NCBI RefSeq assembly: GCF_023973825.1
Contig: NW_027122923.1
Span: 1 to 56,722 of the forward strand
Length of the DNA stretch: 56,722 bases
Source of the DNA: Plasmodium brasilianum
Lineage: Eukaryota > Apicomplexa > Aconoidasida > Haemosporida > Plasmodiidae
Direction: 5' to 3'
This document shows positions 1 through 12,249 of this stretch, in pieces. The notes under the pieces were generated by a model. That model was given only the letters and a program-made list of their open reading frames with translations, did no database searches and was not told the DNA's origin. The number at the start of each line of letters is the position of its first letter. The stretch's first letter is position 1. The translations under genes were made by a program, and so were the position numbers.

Positions 1-1264
1 TATATTAATTTTATTATTGTTAAATACTGTGTTGTAAACAAATCATAATTAAGATATTAAAGTATATATTATATTTGATGCTAATTATAATTTTTATATA
101 AAGCACTTTATTTGGGTTTATTTTATATTCCATTTTATTTTTTAAACATATGCCATATATAATGTATGCTTGTAAATTAGTAAAAAAAAAAAAACATATG
201 TATGTTGTAAAAAATTCATAAGCAAAATTAATGAATGCATAATTTTCACAACATTTATATTTATTCTAATACATTATATAAGAAATATATGATCAATAAT
301 ATTTATTTTTAAATATATTTCAATACAACACTTCCTGTAATTATTACTATTTTATACAGTATATAATTAACAATTTTATTTATTGTTTGTTTTAGTTTAC
401 ATGAATATTAATTTTTTCACATAAAAAAAAATATGAAAAAGTAGGAACTTATGAATTTATTATTTAGGAATTATAATATATATTAAAAAATATACGGTTT
501 ATATATTATTGAATATTTATGATACAAAAATATAAAACGTTCATAAGGATCATAATTTTAAAATATAAAAAAAATTATAAATTATAATATAAACTAAAAT
601 TATAATATTTTGAGGTTCAATATATTTTTGTTTTAAATTTTTTTTTGTTATAATAAATATAGTATAATTTATTTTATGGAAATATTATTCTTTGAAGTAT
701 TCATTTTATCAATTACTTTATAAATAAAGAAAATAATTATAAAAATTAAATTTTTTATAATATATTCTGTATTTCTTGGAATATTGATAATAAGAATAAA
801 TAAATTAAATAAGTAATTATAGTGATAATAAATGATAGACTATATACTACCTACATTTTATACTTTGTATATTTTAGATAAATCTCCATATTTTGAAAAA
901 TTTAGGTACAATTTTTTTTTTTTTAAATGATTTATTTAGTATTAATAATTACACTACTACGAAATAATTTATATACTTTGATTTTTCATGAATATTGTAT
1001 AATTATATTATTGTAGTTAAAATTGTGCTTTTATAAATAAGATTAAGATAAAAAATTTATAATACTTTTTAATTATTATATTTCTTTGTTTCTATCGTAA
1101 AACGCATTATATTTTTGAATTTTATTGGATTTTTATGAGAAAATAATGAAAAAGTAATTAGAAAATTAAGCAAATATTTTTAGTATCTTTTATAATTATC
1201 AGGAAATTATATTGTTATATACTATTTTCTTGTTGAGTATATTGCACTTTTATTGATCTATATG
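1..1264. other. 5' flank of the first exported-protein gene
   Basis: AT-rich DNA with no credible gene. It holds a degenerate copy of the upstream box shared by all the exported-protein genes (about 841-866), roughly 424 bp before the start codon at 1265. Several poly-A and poly-T runs are present. No telomere repeat is seen at this edge of the window. Confidence 0.6.
841..866 (+). promoter_or_regulatory. Conserved upstream box of gene at 1265 (degenerate copy)
   Basis: The sequence TATATACTACCTACATTTTA resembles the TATATTCTCTACATTCTATA box found at nearly the same distance (367-470 bp) upstream of the other seven exported-protein genes. That it marks a promoter or transcript start is inferred from position and recurrence only. 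Confidence 0.35.
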
Positions 1265-2079
1265 ATGGAACAAAAAAATAAGTCATTCTCTATTATAAAA
1301 ACTTCTATTTTTATCGTTTTATCTTGGATATGTTATTTTTACAGTGACTTGGTATAACAGTATTTTTTAAGGAAATATGTATTTTTTATTTTTTCCTCAT
1401 TTTATTTTTATTAATATTATATCTTATAATGAAATTATTTATTTTTTTAAGTAGTAAATATTTATTTTTTTTTTAGAGTACATTATGTAAGTTTATAGGA
1501 GTGTACAAGCTTATGAAAAAATTAGATTTAAAGAGTGGTAGATTGCTAGAAGAATGTAGTCAATATAAGGACTTAAGTACTGCAAACTTAAAAGAAATGA
1601 TACATGAAAACAATGAGAACGAAGAAAAAATTATAACAAACTATGATAAATGGGACAAAAGAACAAGTAAAAAATCAAGTAAAAGTTCGTTATATAAGGA
1701 GGAATTTAATAAACAATATATAAGACAAAGAATATTAAAATATAGAGGAAAATACTTAACTCTATTTGAAAGAAAGTTATTCAAACATCTAGATTATATA
1801 GATTTTATTAAAAAAAACCCGTCAATTAGTAATAATTCTTGTAGAAAGATATTACTTAAGGAGTATGGATTACTATTTTTTTTACCTGCTATATTCCTCT
1901 CCTGGGGTTTAATGACACATATAGAGTATTATCTAAATTTGATTTCAGAAGTAACTAATGATCATGAAATATTATTTTCCGTTATAATCTCTACATTTTT
2001 TACCATATTCGCGTTAGGAGTTATTTATATCCTTGTAAAAATTAGAAAACACAGAAAAATTATGAAGAGGAAACGATAA
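1265..2079 (+). CDS. Divergent Fam-L-related Plasmodium exported protein, two TM, canonical PEXEL
   Basis: Predicted two-exon gene: exon 1 1265-1351, intron 1352-1476 (donor GTATAA, acceptor TTTTAG), exon 2 1477-2079, phase 0, 229 residues. Exon 1 (MEQKNKSFSIIKT...) is the hydrophobic leader typical of these families. Exon 2 carries RLLEE at residues 51-55, which fits the RxLxE PEXEL export motif cleaved by plasmepsin V. After a charged spacer comes a signature around residues 124-135 (FERKLFKHLDYIDF), related to the EKKIFKELDY block of fam-l-like proteins. Membrane segments lie at about 159-176 and 195-217, with a short loop and a basic C-terminal tail. An in-frame ATG directly precedes the chosen start; I chose the second because MEQK is the family consensus. 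It lacks the FETKKYS motif, so it is a divergent member, often annotated only as exported protein of unknown function. Two decayed relatives lie at 30.5 and 52.1 kb. Confidence 0.82.
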
Positions 2080-4624
2080 AATGAGTAATAAGTAATAATC
2101 TTATTTCTGTACAGTATTATTATTTATAAAGTAATAATTGTAATATATATTTAGTCATATAATAAGCATATTTCTTCATTTTAATTATTGAACTTGCATA
2201 TTCTTGGAAATCCTTATAGAAGACATTAAAAAATTATGTTCAATGTTTTAGGGCGAATTTAAATATTTTATTATTTTTCAGATTATAAATTAATATGTTT
2301 TTTATCTAAAGTAAGTGTTATGGATTAATATATATATTTGTAAATTTAAATAGATTCTTATAATGTAAATTTATTTGTGTGTTAAAATTAATATATAAGA
2401 GTACAGTTAAGATATATTTATTGAAAAATTTAATTTATATTTTAAATAAAAAATAACTGTTTCAATTTTTCATATCGCTATATTCCAAAACTATTACTTG
2501 TTAAATTAATTTTTATTAGATCATTATTCTTATGAAAATAAAAATAAATGCGTTTTGTTTTGTACATAAAGAAAAGAAGTAAAAGTTTTTTACTGAATAT
2601 ATAGATATATTTACATAAAGAAAAACTTAATATATTTTATACAAAATAAATTTTAAGAAATATTTGTTATAATATATATTTATTGTAAAATTTTCTTAAG
2701 CGGATATTTAGTTTATTTTGCACAATGTATAATGGAATGTATATTTATATATTATAATATTTTTATTAAATGCAAGTTATTTAAAAATGTTTAATATTAT
2801 AAGAATTTTTTGTAATAACAATAAAACAAAGATCCAAATCCTATTATTATGTCATTATTGTTACTAGTTTTAGTGGTATTTTTGTATAACATAAACCGAA
2901 TGAATAAATATTATATTAACAATTTATAAATAAGCATACCTTATATAATTTTTGTGTTATATATTAATGAAAAATTAAATTAATAAATTGAATATAATCA
3001 TATATTATTAGAAATTATGAATAAATTATATTTTTCCTTTATCTTCATAGTGGAAATATAAATATATCAATATATCTATAAAAAGTTAAAATTTTATTCG
3101 ATGGCAACAAAACTAAATAGATATGTTCTACTATCATTTCGTTATTTATGGGTATTTATTTATTTATATATAGAATATTTAATTGTTGTGTATAAATATA
3201 TTAAGTAAATATATAACATTATTTAAAGAATATATATAAATACATAGATTTTTTATTTTTCATTTTTAATTATTACATATTTATAATGATAATATTATAA
3301 ATAAGTCATATATAAAAGGAAGGATATTTTCTATATATGTAATTTATAAGCACAAATTTATATTTTGGTATTTAGGTTATGGATATCAGATAGACAACAT
3401 TTATTTATGTAATTTCATTAAGATTGTATATACGAAATCGTCATATTTAATAATTTTCATCTTTTTTCGAATAAGTGTATACCTACATATATTAATTTAT
3501 GATTAAACTTAAATAATTGTTCATTTTATTCAATTTTATAAAAATTTCTTAAATGCTTAATATAAAGTGAAAAGTTAACAAAAAGGTATGTATTTATATT
3601 TTATATAAGAGATTAAGTCAATACACTATAATACTATGTATATGCAGATATTATTACATTTATACTGGAATTACTCTATATCTTCTTTCTTTTTTTCTTC
3701 CTTTTTTTTTCATTTTTCCTAATTGTATCCTTTCTATAAATACATATTTAATTAACAAAAAACGATAATATATACAGTATAGAAATATAAAAAAATTTCA
3801 TGTTATAATAACGATATAAGTTATACAGAATTAAAAATTTTAACATTCGAAAATTGTATTGCAGAATTAAAAGAAAAATATTTAACTATAAATTATATAT
3901 TATTTCATATATAATGGAGATTATTATAAATTCAATTCAATAAGTATATTACATGACACAAAAGTTTGTACATATTATTATAATTATAAGTAAAAGAGTT
4001 TTATTAAATATTTTTTAAATAATTTATTGTTGTTACTACAGTATTGTTATAAGGATTAATATTTTACTAGCAAAAACCAGTATTTCTAAAGGATAACATT
4101 TAAAAAATTAAAATTATTATTAAGTATTCTTCAAGGAAAATAATAAATATTCTGTTAATATAAAGTACAATATATAATCTATGTACCAAAATTTCTATAC
4201 TCCGTCTATTCCATATTCTACATAAAGTCAATATGTATAAAATTAAAGAAATAATGTATTTTGTTTTAATTTTATTGTTAAAAGGATTTATAAATATATA
4301 ATATATTTGATGAAATATATATAAATGTATATATTTAACACATGTGAATATATTCAAATTACTTTAATGTATGTTATTATTTTTTTCTTTTTTAAAACAT
4401 TAAAATAAAAATTGTATAATACACTTTTAATGTTATTGTTCCTTTTCTGTATAGTGAAATACATTATAGTTATATATATTTCATTATGTTTCTGTGAAAA
4501 AATAAAAAATAATATAAAATTTTTTAAATAAATATTGTTCCTCTTATTATTAGTAGTATATTATATTATTATTATTAATAACTATTTTATTAATAAATAT
4601 ATTGAAATATTAAATATGTTATAA
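2080..4624. other. Intergenic region, no gene seen
   Basis: Holds the 3' flank of the preceding gene, including a copy of the shared downstream motif near 2129-2146 (AAGTAATAATTGTAATAT). The upstream box of the next locus lies at about 4201-4235. Short open frames such as the minus-strand one at 4100-4357 are AT-rich noise overlapping that 5' flank. Confidence 0.55.
4201..4235 (+). promoter_or_regulatory. Upstream box of pseudogene at 4625
   Basis: TCTATTCCATATTCTACAT lies about 424 bp before the pseudogene start. It matches the position and the pyrimidine-rich sense of the boxes upstream of the intact genes. Function is inferred. Confidence 0.35.
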
Positions 4625-5510
4625 ATGGAACAAAAAATTAAGTTACCTTCTTTGTTAAGTTTTCTGTCTTTATCCTTTTAATTCTGATATGTCATTTTTA
4701 CAATAATAGGGCATGATAATATTATTAGATTTTATTTTTTTATTCATATTTTTCTTGTTTTGTTTATAATAATATTCTTCATTACAATTAGCTTATTTAT
4801 TCTTTTAAAAAAATAATTTTTATATTTTATTTTAAAGGGAACTTAACAAAACCTTGTTCAAGAACTTCAAAATTAGTAGAATAGTAAATATAATAAATTA
4901 TAGATTAATATAAAAATATGAACATAATAAGGATTCAAATATTATAGCGTTAAATAGAGATATAGGAATAAAAGAATAATGGAATAAAAAAGCTATATAT
5001 AATAATGAAAATTTCTTAACACAAAAAGAGAAGATATCTAATAGATATCCATTAAATAAGGCTCAATTCTATATATAATTACCAATTATAATAGTAGAAT
5101 TTTTGATAGAAAATATTTTTATATTGAAAAGGAATGGATAAAGAAAATAGATTATGATGTTTTTTTTGAAATAAAGAGGAGAATTCTGGGTATATCATTA
5201 AAAAATAAAATGTAGAAGCTATGGATTTGGAGTTATTATATTTTTTCTTTTTTCTTTGTCAGGAATAACTTCTTCAACAGTAAGAAGAATGGGATATTTA
5301 AATACTGTAAACGAAAAGCTTATAGAACATATAAAATTAATTGTAATGTTGGAAGATGTATACACAGTACAACCCTATACTAGTATAATGACCTTTAGGA
5401 TACATATCACTATGACAGATATCCTATTTTTGATAACAATTTACACGATCTTTTGCAATAATGAAAGGTATAAAAAAATCAAGTTGATTAATGAGTTAAA
5501 TTTATATTAG
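4625..5510 (+). pseudogene. Decayed fam-m-like exported-protein gene
   Basis: Exon 1 begins MEQKIKLPS at 4625, then runs into in-frame stops. A shifted frame restores the family leader end (ILICHFYNNRA). The splice donor at 4711 reads GCATGATAA where intact relatives have GTATGATAA. Exon 2 begins near 4838. Its family landmarks are scattered over several frames with stops: a KDSN block, the counterpart of GMFDGKHFHFEK (here RIFDRKYFYIEK), EWIKKIDYD, and near the end FCNNERYKKIKLINE, which matches the C-terminal RNNEKYNKIKL of the intact fam-m-like genes at 17.3 and 37.5 kb. The last stop is at 5508-5510. Only the last 80 or so codons are still open. The mixture of stops, frameshifts and a lost donor indicates old decay rather than sequencing error. 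Confidence 0.8.
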
Positions 5511-6453
5511 AGAATATGTATATATGTGTAAGAACGTCTTTAATAAGTAAAAATAGTCTTAAAATTTTCAGTGATATACTTAAGAAGCATATATATAATT
5601 CTAATATATTATAAATGCACATATTCTTACGTTGTCTCTTTGATATCTAACAATAAAATATTATATTCATTTTTTCTGAAATTAAATATTTTAATATTTT
5701 ATAATTTGTATTTTAAATTAATTTGGTAGCCTAATATAATATTATGGCATAATATGTATATTTGTAAATTTAAATATATTTGTAGGAATATTTATGTTTT
5801 TGTTTTTGAATGAATATATATTTGTATATTTTTTATAATTTTTGTAGATCTGTGATAATTTATATTTTTACTAGTATATGATTCTTTATATTATATATCT
5901 GATCTATTATAAATTGACTATTTGTTCATATAATAAGAAAAATGTAATATTAGTTTTAAATTAAAAATAAATGAGTCTTGTTTTGAGCTTAATTACAGGA
6001 AGCCAGTATATAGAGATTAATTTTTATGTATTTAAGTATTCATATACATTAGTAAAAAACATGTTTATTCTATAAAATACGTTTTGTGTAATATATAATA
6101 TAAAATATATTAATTGTAAACGTCTTTTTAACAAATATTTTGTTTTACATAGATTTAATAAATGTACAGTTATAAATGTATAAAAAAAAATTATATTTTT
6201 TAATTATACTTATAACTTCTTACTAATTGAGGGATTCAATATAATAACAGTTATGAAAAGAGTTAACAGCAATTATTTTATTATTATTCCAAGTTGGAGT
6301 GTTAATTAAATTTAGTGAAAATCAATTAAATATATATTAATTTGAAATTTAATAAACTTAAGTTATATATTATGAATTTATTTTTTATGTTATTCAATAA
6401 TTATGTTAATGAGTTAATTTTAATCATATATTATTATTAAATACGTAAAATTC

Positions 6454-6472
6454 TTTTTTTTTGGGGGGGGGG
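6454..6472 (+). repeat. T9-G10 double homopolymer
   Basis: Nine T are followed directly by ten G (6463-6472). It is the longest G run in the window and stands out in DNA that is otherwise overwhelmingly A and T. No gene or duplicated feature overlaps it. Confidence 0.8.
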
Positions 6473-7198
6473 TTTGATTTCTAATAATTGTACAATGATA
6501 AAAATACAATATATGTATCTGTAAAAATCTAAATTATCATCAATAGTAATCGAAATAAATATATATTTTGTACAAGAATTTCATCGTATGTAGGTATTTA
6601 TTTATATATTCGTACTATATTCATAGTCTTTTATAAATATATAAGTAAAGATTTAATATTATTTCAAGAATGCAAAATGATACATATAGTTTCTATTCAC
6701 TGATAAGAACTCACATATATTAAAATTCTCATTTTGTAAATGAAATAAAATAAAACAAAAAACACAAACTGTTTTCTTATATACAATTCATATATACAAA
6801 TATATTTTTGGTTTAGATGCGCGGGATAGTATTCAAGTTATTTCTAAGAACTGTTCAACACAAATTAGTGTAATTTTGTTTTTACTATAAAATGCAATGA
6901 GTGTTATTATTAATATGGTTTATGACAATGTTGTTGTAATACATAAGTTTATACATACTTTTAATATTTTATTATTACTATTACGTAGTTCCTCAATTAA
7001 TTCTATTTTATAGTTTTTACTTATATGTGCTTAATGTAATAAAATATTAAGAAAAAAATATATGTGTTTTTATTGTTTATTGCATAAAAAAATATATTAT
7101 TGAAACAATGATATCCTAATAATTATGCAGTTATGAAAGTATTAATATATATTATTACTTTTATTTTATTATATAATATTAAAATTTCTTCTAAGTTT

Positions 7199-7235
7199 AT
7201 ATATATATATATATATATATTTATTTATTTATTTA
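7199..7235 (+). repeat. TA microsatellite followed by TTTA repeats
   Basis: An uninterrupted AT dinucleotide tract (about 7199-7220) passes into TTTA units up to 7235. Similar TA tracts occur at 21775-21797 and 35679-35700. They are typical of intergenic Plasmodium DNA and probably length-variable. Confidence 0.7.
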
Positions 7236-7657
7236 GAAAACGTAATAAATAATAAATTATATAGTAGAATTTTAAAACAATTCATTTACAAGTAATATGA
7301 ATTAAGCTTAATTTAAAATCGTAATTTACAAAAATTATTATACAAAAATAAAAAATTCTCATTTATTGAATTTTTAAATATATATTAAATTATATATTTT
7401 GTAATATCTAGTAAATTATGTTTTTCTAAATATATTATAGATAATTGAATAATTAAAGCGCCGCAATTAATATAATACAAAATGTTGTAGTAACTATGCT
7501 TTATTTAACTTTATTATTATTAGAATATTATAATAATTTATATTATATAATATTAATTTCCAATTTTTGAAAACAAATGGTTTATAAAATTAGAATTATT
7601 AAAATAAAAATATTGCTAAATTTGGTTATTATCTAAATACAGGGAAAATTCATTACC

Positions 7658-7678
7658 TATATTCTCTACATTCTATAT
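7658..7678 (+). promoter_or_regulatory. Conserved upstream box of fam-l-like gene at 8087
   Basis: TATATTCTCTACATTCTATA lies 429 bp before the start codon. The stretch is identical at 32930-32950 upstream of the gene at 33297, although the surrounding DNA has diverged. It may be a promoter or transcript-start element; this is inferred from conservation and spacing. Confidence 0.5.
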
Positions 7679-8086
7679 GCTACTACATGAAATATATGTT
7701 TAGAAATATTCAGTAAACTTATTTTTTTTTTAACATATTTATAGGTGATGAATAAAAAAATATTTAATTATTGTTCCACATTAAATAATTAAACTATATT
7801 TTTTGAATATTTATAAATGTATTCAAATTATTTTTTTTAATAAAAAATAATTTTTTAAAATTAAAATAAAGATAAATATTTTATTATATATAATTAAAGA
7901 TATTTTTCTTTGTGTCTACTGTTAATGATATTATATGTACTTTTTTTTTATCGCATCATAAATACATAAAAGAAAAATGAAAAAAATACTAAATATATAA
8001 TTAATTATTTTTTAACATTAAAAGAATATTATACTATTGTTTATTTATTTTTTCTTGAATAAGTTATAGTATTAAAATTTTATATT

Positions 8087-9071
8087 ATGGAAAAAAAAAT
8101 GATGATACTTTTACATATTAAAATTTATGCGTTTATACTTTTATCCTGGACATACCATTCTGAAAATGACATAGTATGAAAATATTATTTGAAAATATTT
8201 TGGTTATTACCATTTTTAGTGTTTTATTTTTGTCAATAAGCTTTTTTAGCATAAAATATTTCATTTATTAAATAACAAATGTTTACTTTGTTTTTTTTAG
8301 AGTATATTTAAGATGTCAGAGTTTGATAACTACCAGATTGAAAAAAAAATAGATACAAGCACATATAGGATACTAGCAAAATATAAACAAGATAAGGATT
8401 CATGTGATGTATATTTACAAGAATATATACCAAAATATGAATCAAACAAAAAAAGGTACATATCTAACAATGAAGAAAAAACCCCAGAAACAAAAAAGCA
8501 GTCCAATGGAAGCGCATCAGTGAATGAAGGAGGTCATAAGCAACATGTGAAAAATAAATCATTTATGTTTGAAACAGAAGCATATTCTCGTATAGAAAGA
8601 AAAATATTCAAAGAATTAGATTACTTAGATTTTCTTCAAAACAACAGAACTATTACTAATAAGTTTTTCAGAAAAATAATATTTAAAAAATACAAACTAC
8701 GAATTTGTTTACCTTTATTCTTATTCTTTTTTTTATCATTCTCAATAATATTAGATTTTTCTTGTGGTTATGGAATTATTCGGGGGTTGTTAGAAATATT
8801 AAATACAACACTAGAAATAGGATGGTCAAAACCCTTACGTGCTTTCTTGCGGAACCTAAATTTAGACTTTTTGTGGTATAATGATACGGTTAATGTTATG
8901 AAAAGTGGAAATTGAACTCCTATGGATTGGACTTTTATAACTAAACCTTTTCTAAATTATGTAATTTATTGTATACCTCTCCTAGTACTGGGTATCACCA
9001 TTATATTAGGAATTTTTTACTACCATAAAAAAGTAAAAAAATATCAAGAAATTAAGTTCAGGAAAAGGTAA
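8087..9071 (+). pseudogene. fam-l-like exported two-TM protein gene with one in-frame TGA
   Basis: Exon 1 8087-8173 (MEKKMMILLHIKIYAF...), intron 8174-8300 (GTATGA ... TTTTAG), exon 2 8301-9071, phase 0. The PEXEL-like RILAK is at residues 52-56. The FETxxYS block is FETEAYS, followed by IERKIFKELDYLDFL. The first membrane segment is at about 165-182. A TGA at 8913-8915 (codon 234) ends the frame, giving a 233-residue product. Beyond it the same frame stays open and well conserved to TAA at 9069-9071, with the second membrane segment and the YYHKKVKKY...IKFRKR tail. A single substitution in an otherwise intact gene suggests a recent pseudogene, a truncated product or a base error. Truncation would remove the second membrane anchor. 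Confidence 0.82.
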
Positions 9072-12000
9072 AATATATAATAAGTAGTTTGTTCGTTTGT
9101 GTAATCGTCAATATGAACTAATGTCTATAATATCCTTACTACTATGCTTAATAAGCATTCCCATAATATCTGATATTTTATGATTGCCCCCACATAAGTA
9201 TGGTCTTTTTAGGGTACAACATTAAAAGAATATGTTCTTAATTTTTTTGTTAATTTAAAAGTTTCCATTTTTTTAAATATGTATTTTATGCAGTTGTTGC
9301 AGAATTATTAAAATATACATAATGAATTGGTATATATATATATATATATGAGTATATCAATAGATTTTTATGAAAAATATGTTTCTATATTATAATTCAT
9401 ATATAATAAGACAATTTATATAATTGTCTTTAAATAGGGTGTTAATCCATGTTTGAATTATAAAATATTTTACTTTCTAATTTTCAATATTCCAGAGTAA
9501 AACTATTATTTATTGACTAAATAAAAAATATTTGTCTTTACTTTTTGGATGAAAATGAATGTATCTTGTTATATGCTTAAAGAAATGTGGTGGAAATATT
9601 TTGCTGTATTCATACATATAGTTTTATGTTTTTCTTTTTACTCTTAAGAAAACATGATATTTATTTCCTAAGGTTTTATAATAAATGTATTATAAAATAT
9701 ATTTATTGTAAAAAATATTTTAATATATGTTTGCTAATTGTATATGCTTAGAATAATGTAGACATCAAAAATATAAAAAAACAAAAAATATCATATTAAA
9801 ATATAAATAATCTATAATAGTTTACTATTGTAAAATTAATTATATGCATTTAAAGAGTTAAAAACATATATTTCATTATTATAATGATTTACTATATCAT
9901 TAATTAATTCTTTCAAAACTGTTTTTATATATATTATATTAAAAATTTATTTATAAATATATTAAGTATTTTTTATATATCCTATGTCGCTGAATGATTA
10001 AAATAGTGAACTGAATTTAATTCGTTGGTATTAGTTAATACATCGCAATTTAGTCTTCTTATTAAGGCTTTTTCATGATAGTAAATTTAGAAAAATACCC
10101 TGTATGAGGGGAAAAATAAAAATTTTCATTAAATAGAATGAAAATATATATAATATCATTGTAAAGACATGTAATTATTTGTAAATAAATAATTACATAT
10201 TCGTGCTCTTTACGCTCTTTCCATAAATATATGATGTAAATTGTTAAAATAATTTTAAATGTATATAATAATAATGTTTATATTAATTAATAATATATTC
10301 AAAAAATAATGACAATTTTTAAACAAAATAAATGATAAGGAATATTTTGTTTTAATATATAACTTGTAAATGCGTAATATTTCAATATTTGTTATATATT
10401 CTTAAATAAGGTATAATCCAAAATTTAATCTATTTTTTTTACCATTTAGTTAAAAAATTTACAGAATATGTTTCTGCTATCAACCATTTTCGAGTAAATT
10501 TAATGTATAAATTTCACATATTAAATTTGATTTTTCATATTTTCTAATCAAACTCATAATATAACTTTAATATATGTTTTAGTTACAATAATAGAATAAA
10601 TTTAAAAATATATGGTTTAATCTCTTAAATAACGCATAAATAAACCATTTCTTATAAATGCATACTTATATATTAAAGATCATAATAACATCATATATAG
10701 AAAATTCTGTATAAGGGAGAAAATATTTCTAATTATTGTTTAAATGAAAAACATATATATTTATATATATATTATTAACATTAAATGTTATTTTATTTGA
10801 ATAGAATATCTTTTTCTATGAATATAATATAAGCATATATATGGCATAAATTATTGTGATAATATATTTTTTTACTTTTACATTTACAACTATATTAAAA
10901 AAAAATAATTAATTAAATTAGAATCGATTCTATTTTATATGGTAATTTTTTAATTAATAGCAATGTAAAAACTGAGAATATTGATACTTATTTACTTAAA
11001 AATTTGAGAAGAAATATCGAAATGAATTTTATTAGAGTTGTTTCATTTTTTTTATGTCACACAATAACCTATATATTTATTGTTATATTGTTCATAATAA
11101 TTTGGAATATACATGAATTTAAAATTTTTTTAGATTATATATTATAATAAAAATGATTTATGAATTTATAAAAACTGTTTAATATATTTTACGAGGTTTA
11201 TACAAATATTCTATCAAATAATATTATCAGAATTATAATTATATACTAGACTTCGAAGGTTATTACAGAAGCCCATGTAAATATAAGATACTATGGAAAA
11301 ATCAAAGAACAATTTGTATATTTCTATATTTTTATATAATTATTTTAATTGAATATAGGATGATAATTATACAAAAGGAACATTACACATAAGAAGTCAC
11401 ATTTGTTGTAATTATTTATACGTTACCGAGGAATTCATAGAATATATATTTCAAAGAACACTATAATTAAAATATTTTAATTTATTGTAATTATAAATGA
11501 AGTGGTCTAATATTATTTTTGATTATGATTTTTATGGTTACTTTTGTGTCAACAGATATTGATATATAAAAATTATATTTTTATATCATATGAAAACAAA
11601 GTTACAGATATTTATTATTTTTAGTTGCACTGACTTTTAAACAGGATTACTATAGTAACGCACAATCATTTTATATTCGTCTATGATGTTTTTCAAATTT
11701 AGATAATATTATAATTTAAAAAAATGTGACATTTCGAAATAAAATAGTACGTTAATTTAAGCAAAGCGTATAAAGTATATTAATTAAAAAACAGCTGTAA
11801 ACGATATTTAAAAAGAACCTTTTTAATTACTAATTATAGAGAATTACAATACACAAAAATTAGTATAGGAGAACAAATATATAAATAAATAAATAAAATA
11901 AAAATCTGTGAACAAATTACATATGTATTATTAGAATATTATATAAGAATTCAATTCATATATTATGAATTTTTAAAAATATTCCTTCTTTTTATTTTTA

Positions 12001-12249
12001 CATTTTAATATAGACAGACATATAAGTTTCTGAACTGTCATATATAACTATATGAAAAAAACAACATATAATACACTCTTTTAATAAAATATTTTTCTAT
12101 AAAATGACATAATATTTGAATATATAGCATTGCTTTAATGTTATAATAAGTTTTCTTTTTTTTTAATATAACGATAAATTGAAAACTATGCATATAATAC
12201 AAGGTATAAACATAAAATAATTTTCACTTTTTTTCTTTTATGTATTTTA
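9072..12249. other. Intergenic region, no gene seen
   Basis: The first 600 bp resemble the 3' flanks of the other exported-protein genes (for example GTCTATAATATCC near 9123-9135, and a poly-A-rich stretch near 9520). The rest is featureless AT-rich DNA with short TA tracts. No long open frame or splice pattern of the local families was found. Confidence 0.5.

Larger units (their letters stand above)
5511..8086. other. Intergenic region with G10 run and TA microsatellite
   Basis: No gene seen. Contains an unusual T9G10 homopolymer junction (6454-6472), a TA dinucleotide tract followed by TTTA repeats (7199-7235), and a strong copy of the upstream box at 7658-7678 before the next gene. Confidence 0.55.

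Noticed and set aside
4100..4357. Minus-strand open frame of 85 codons
   Set aside because: It overlaps the 5' flank of the fam-m-like pseudogene, is made of Ile/Tyr/Leu-rich codons expected from AT-rich DNA, and has no splice or export feature.
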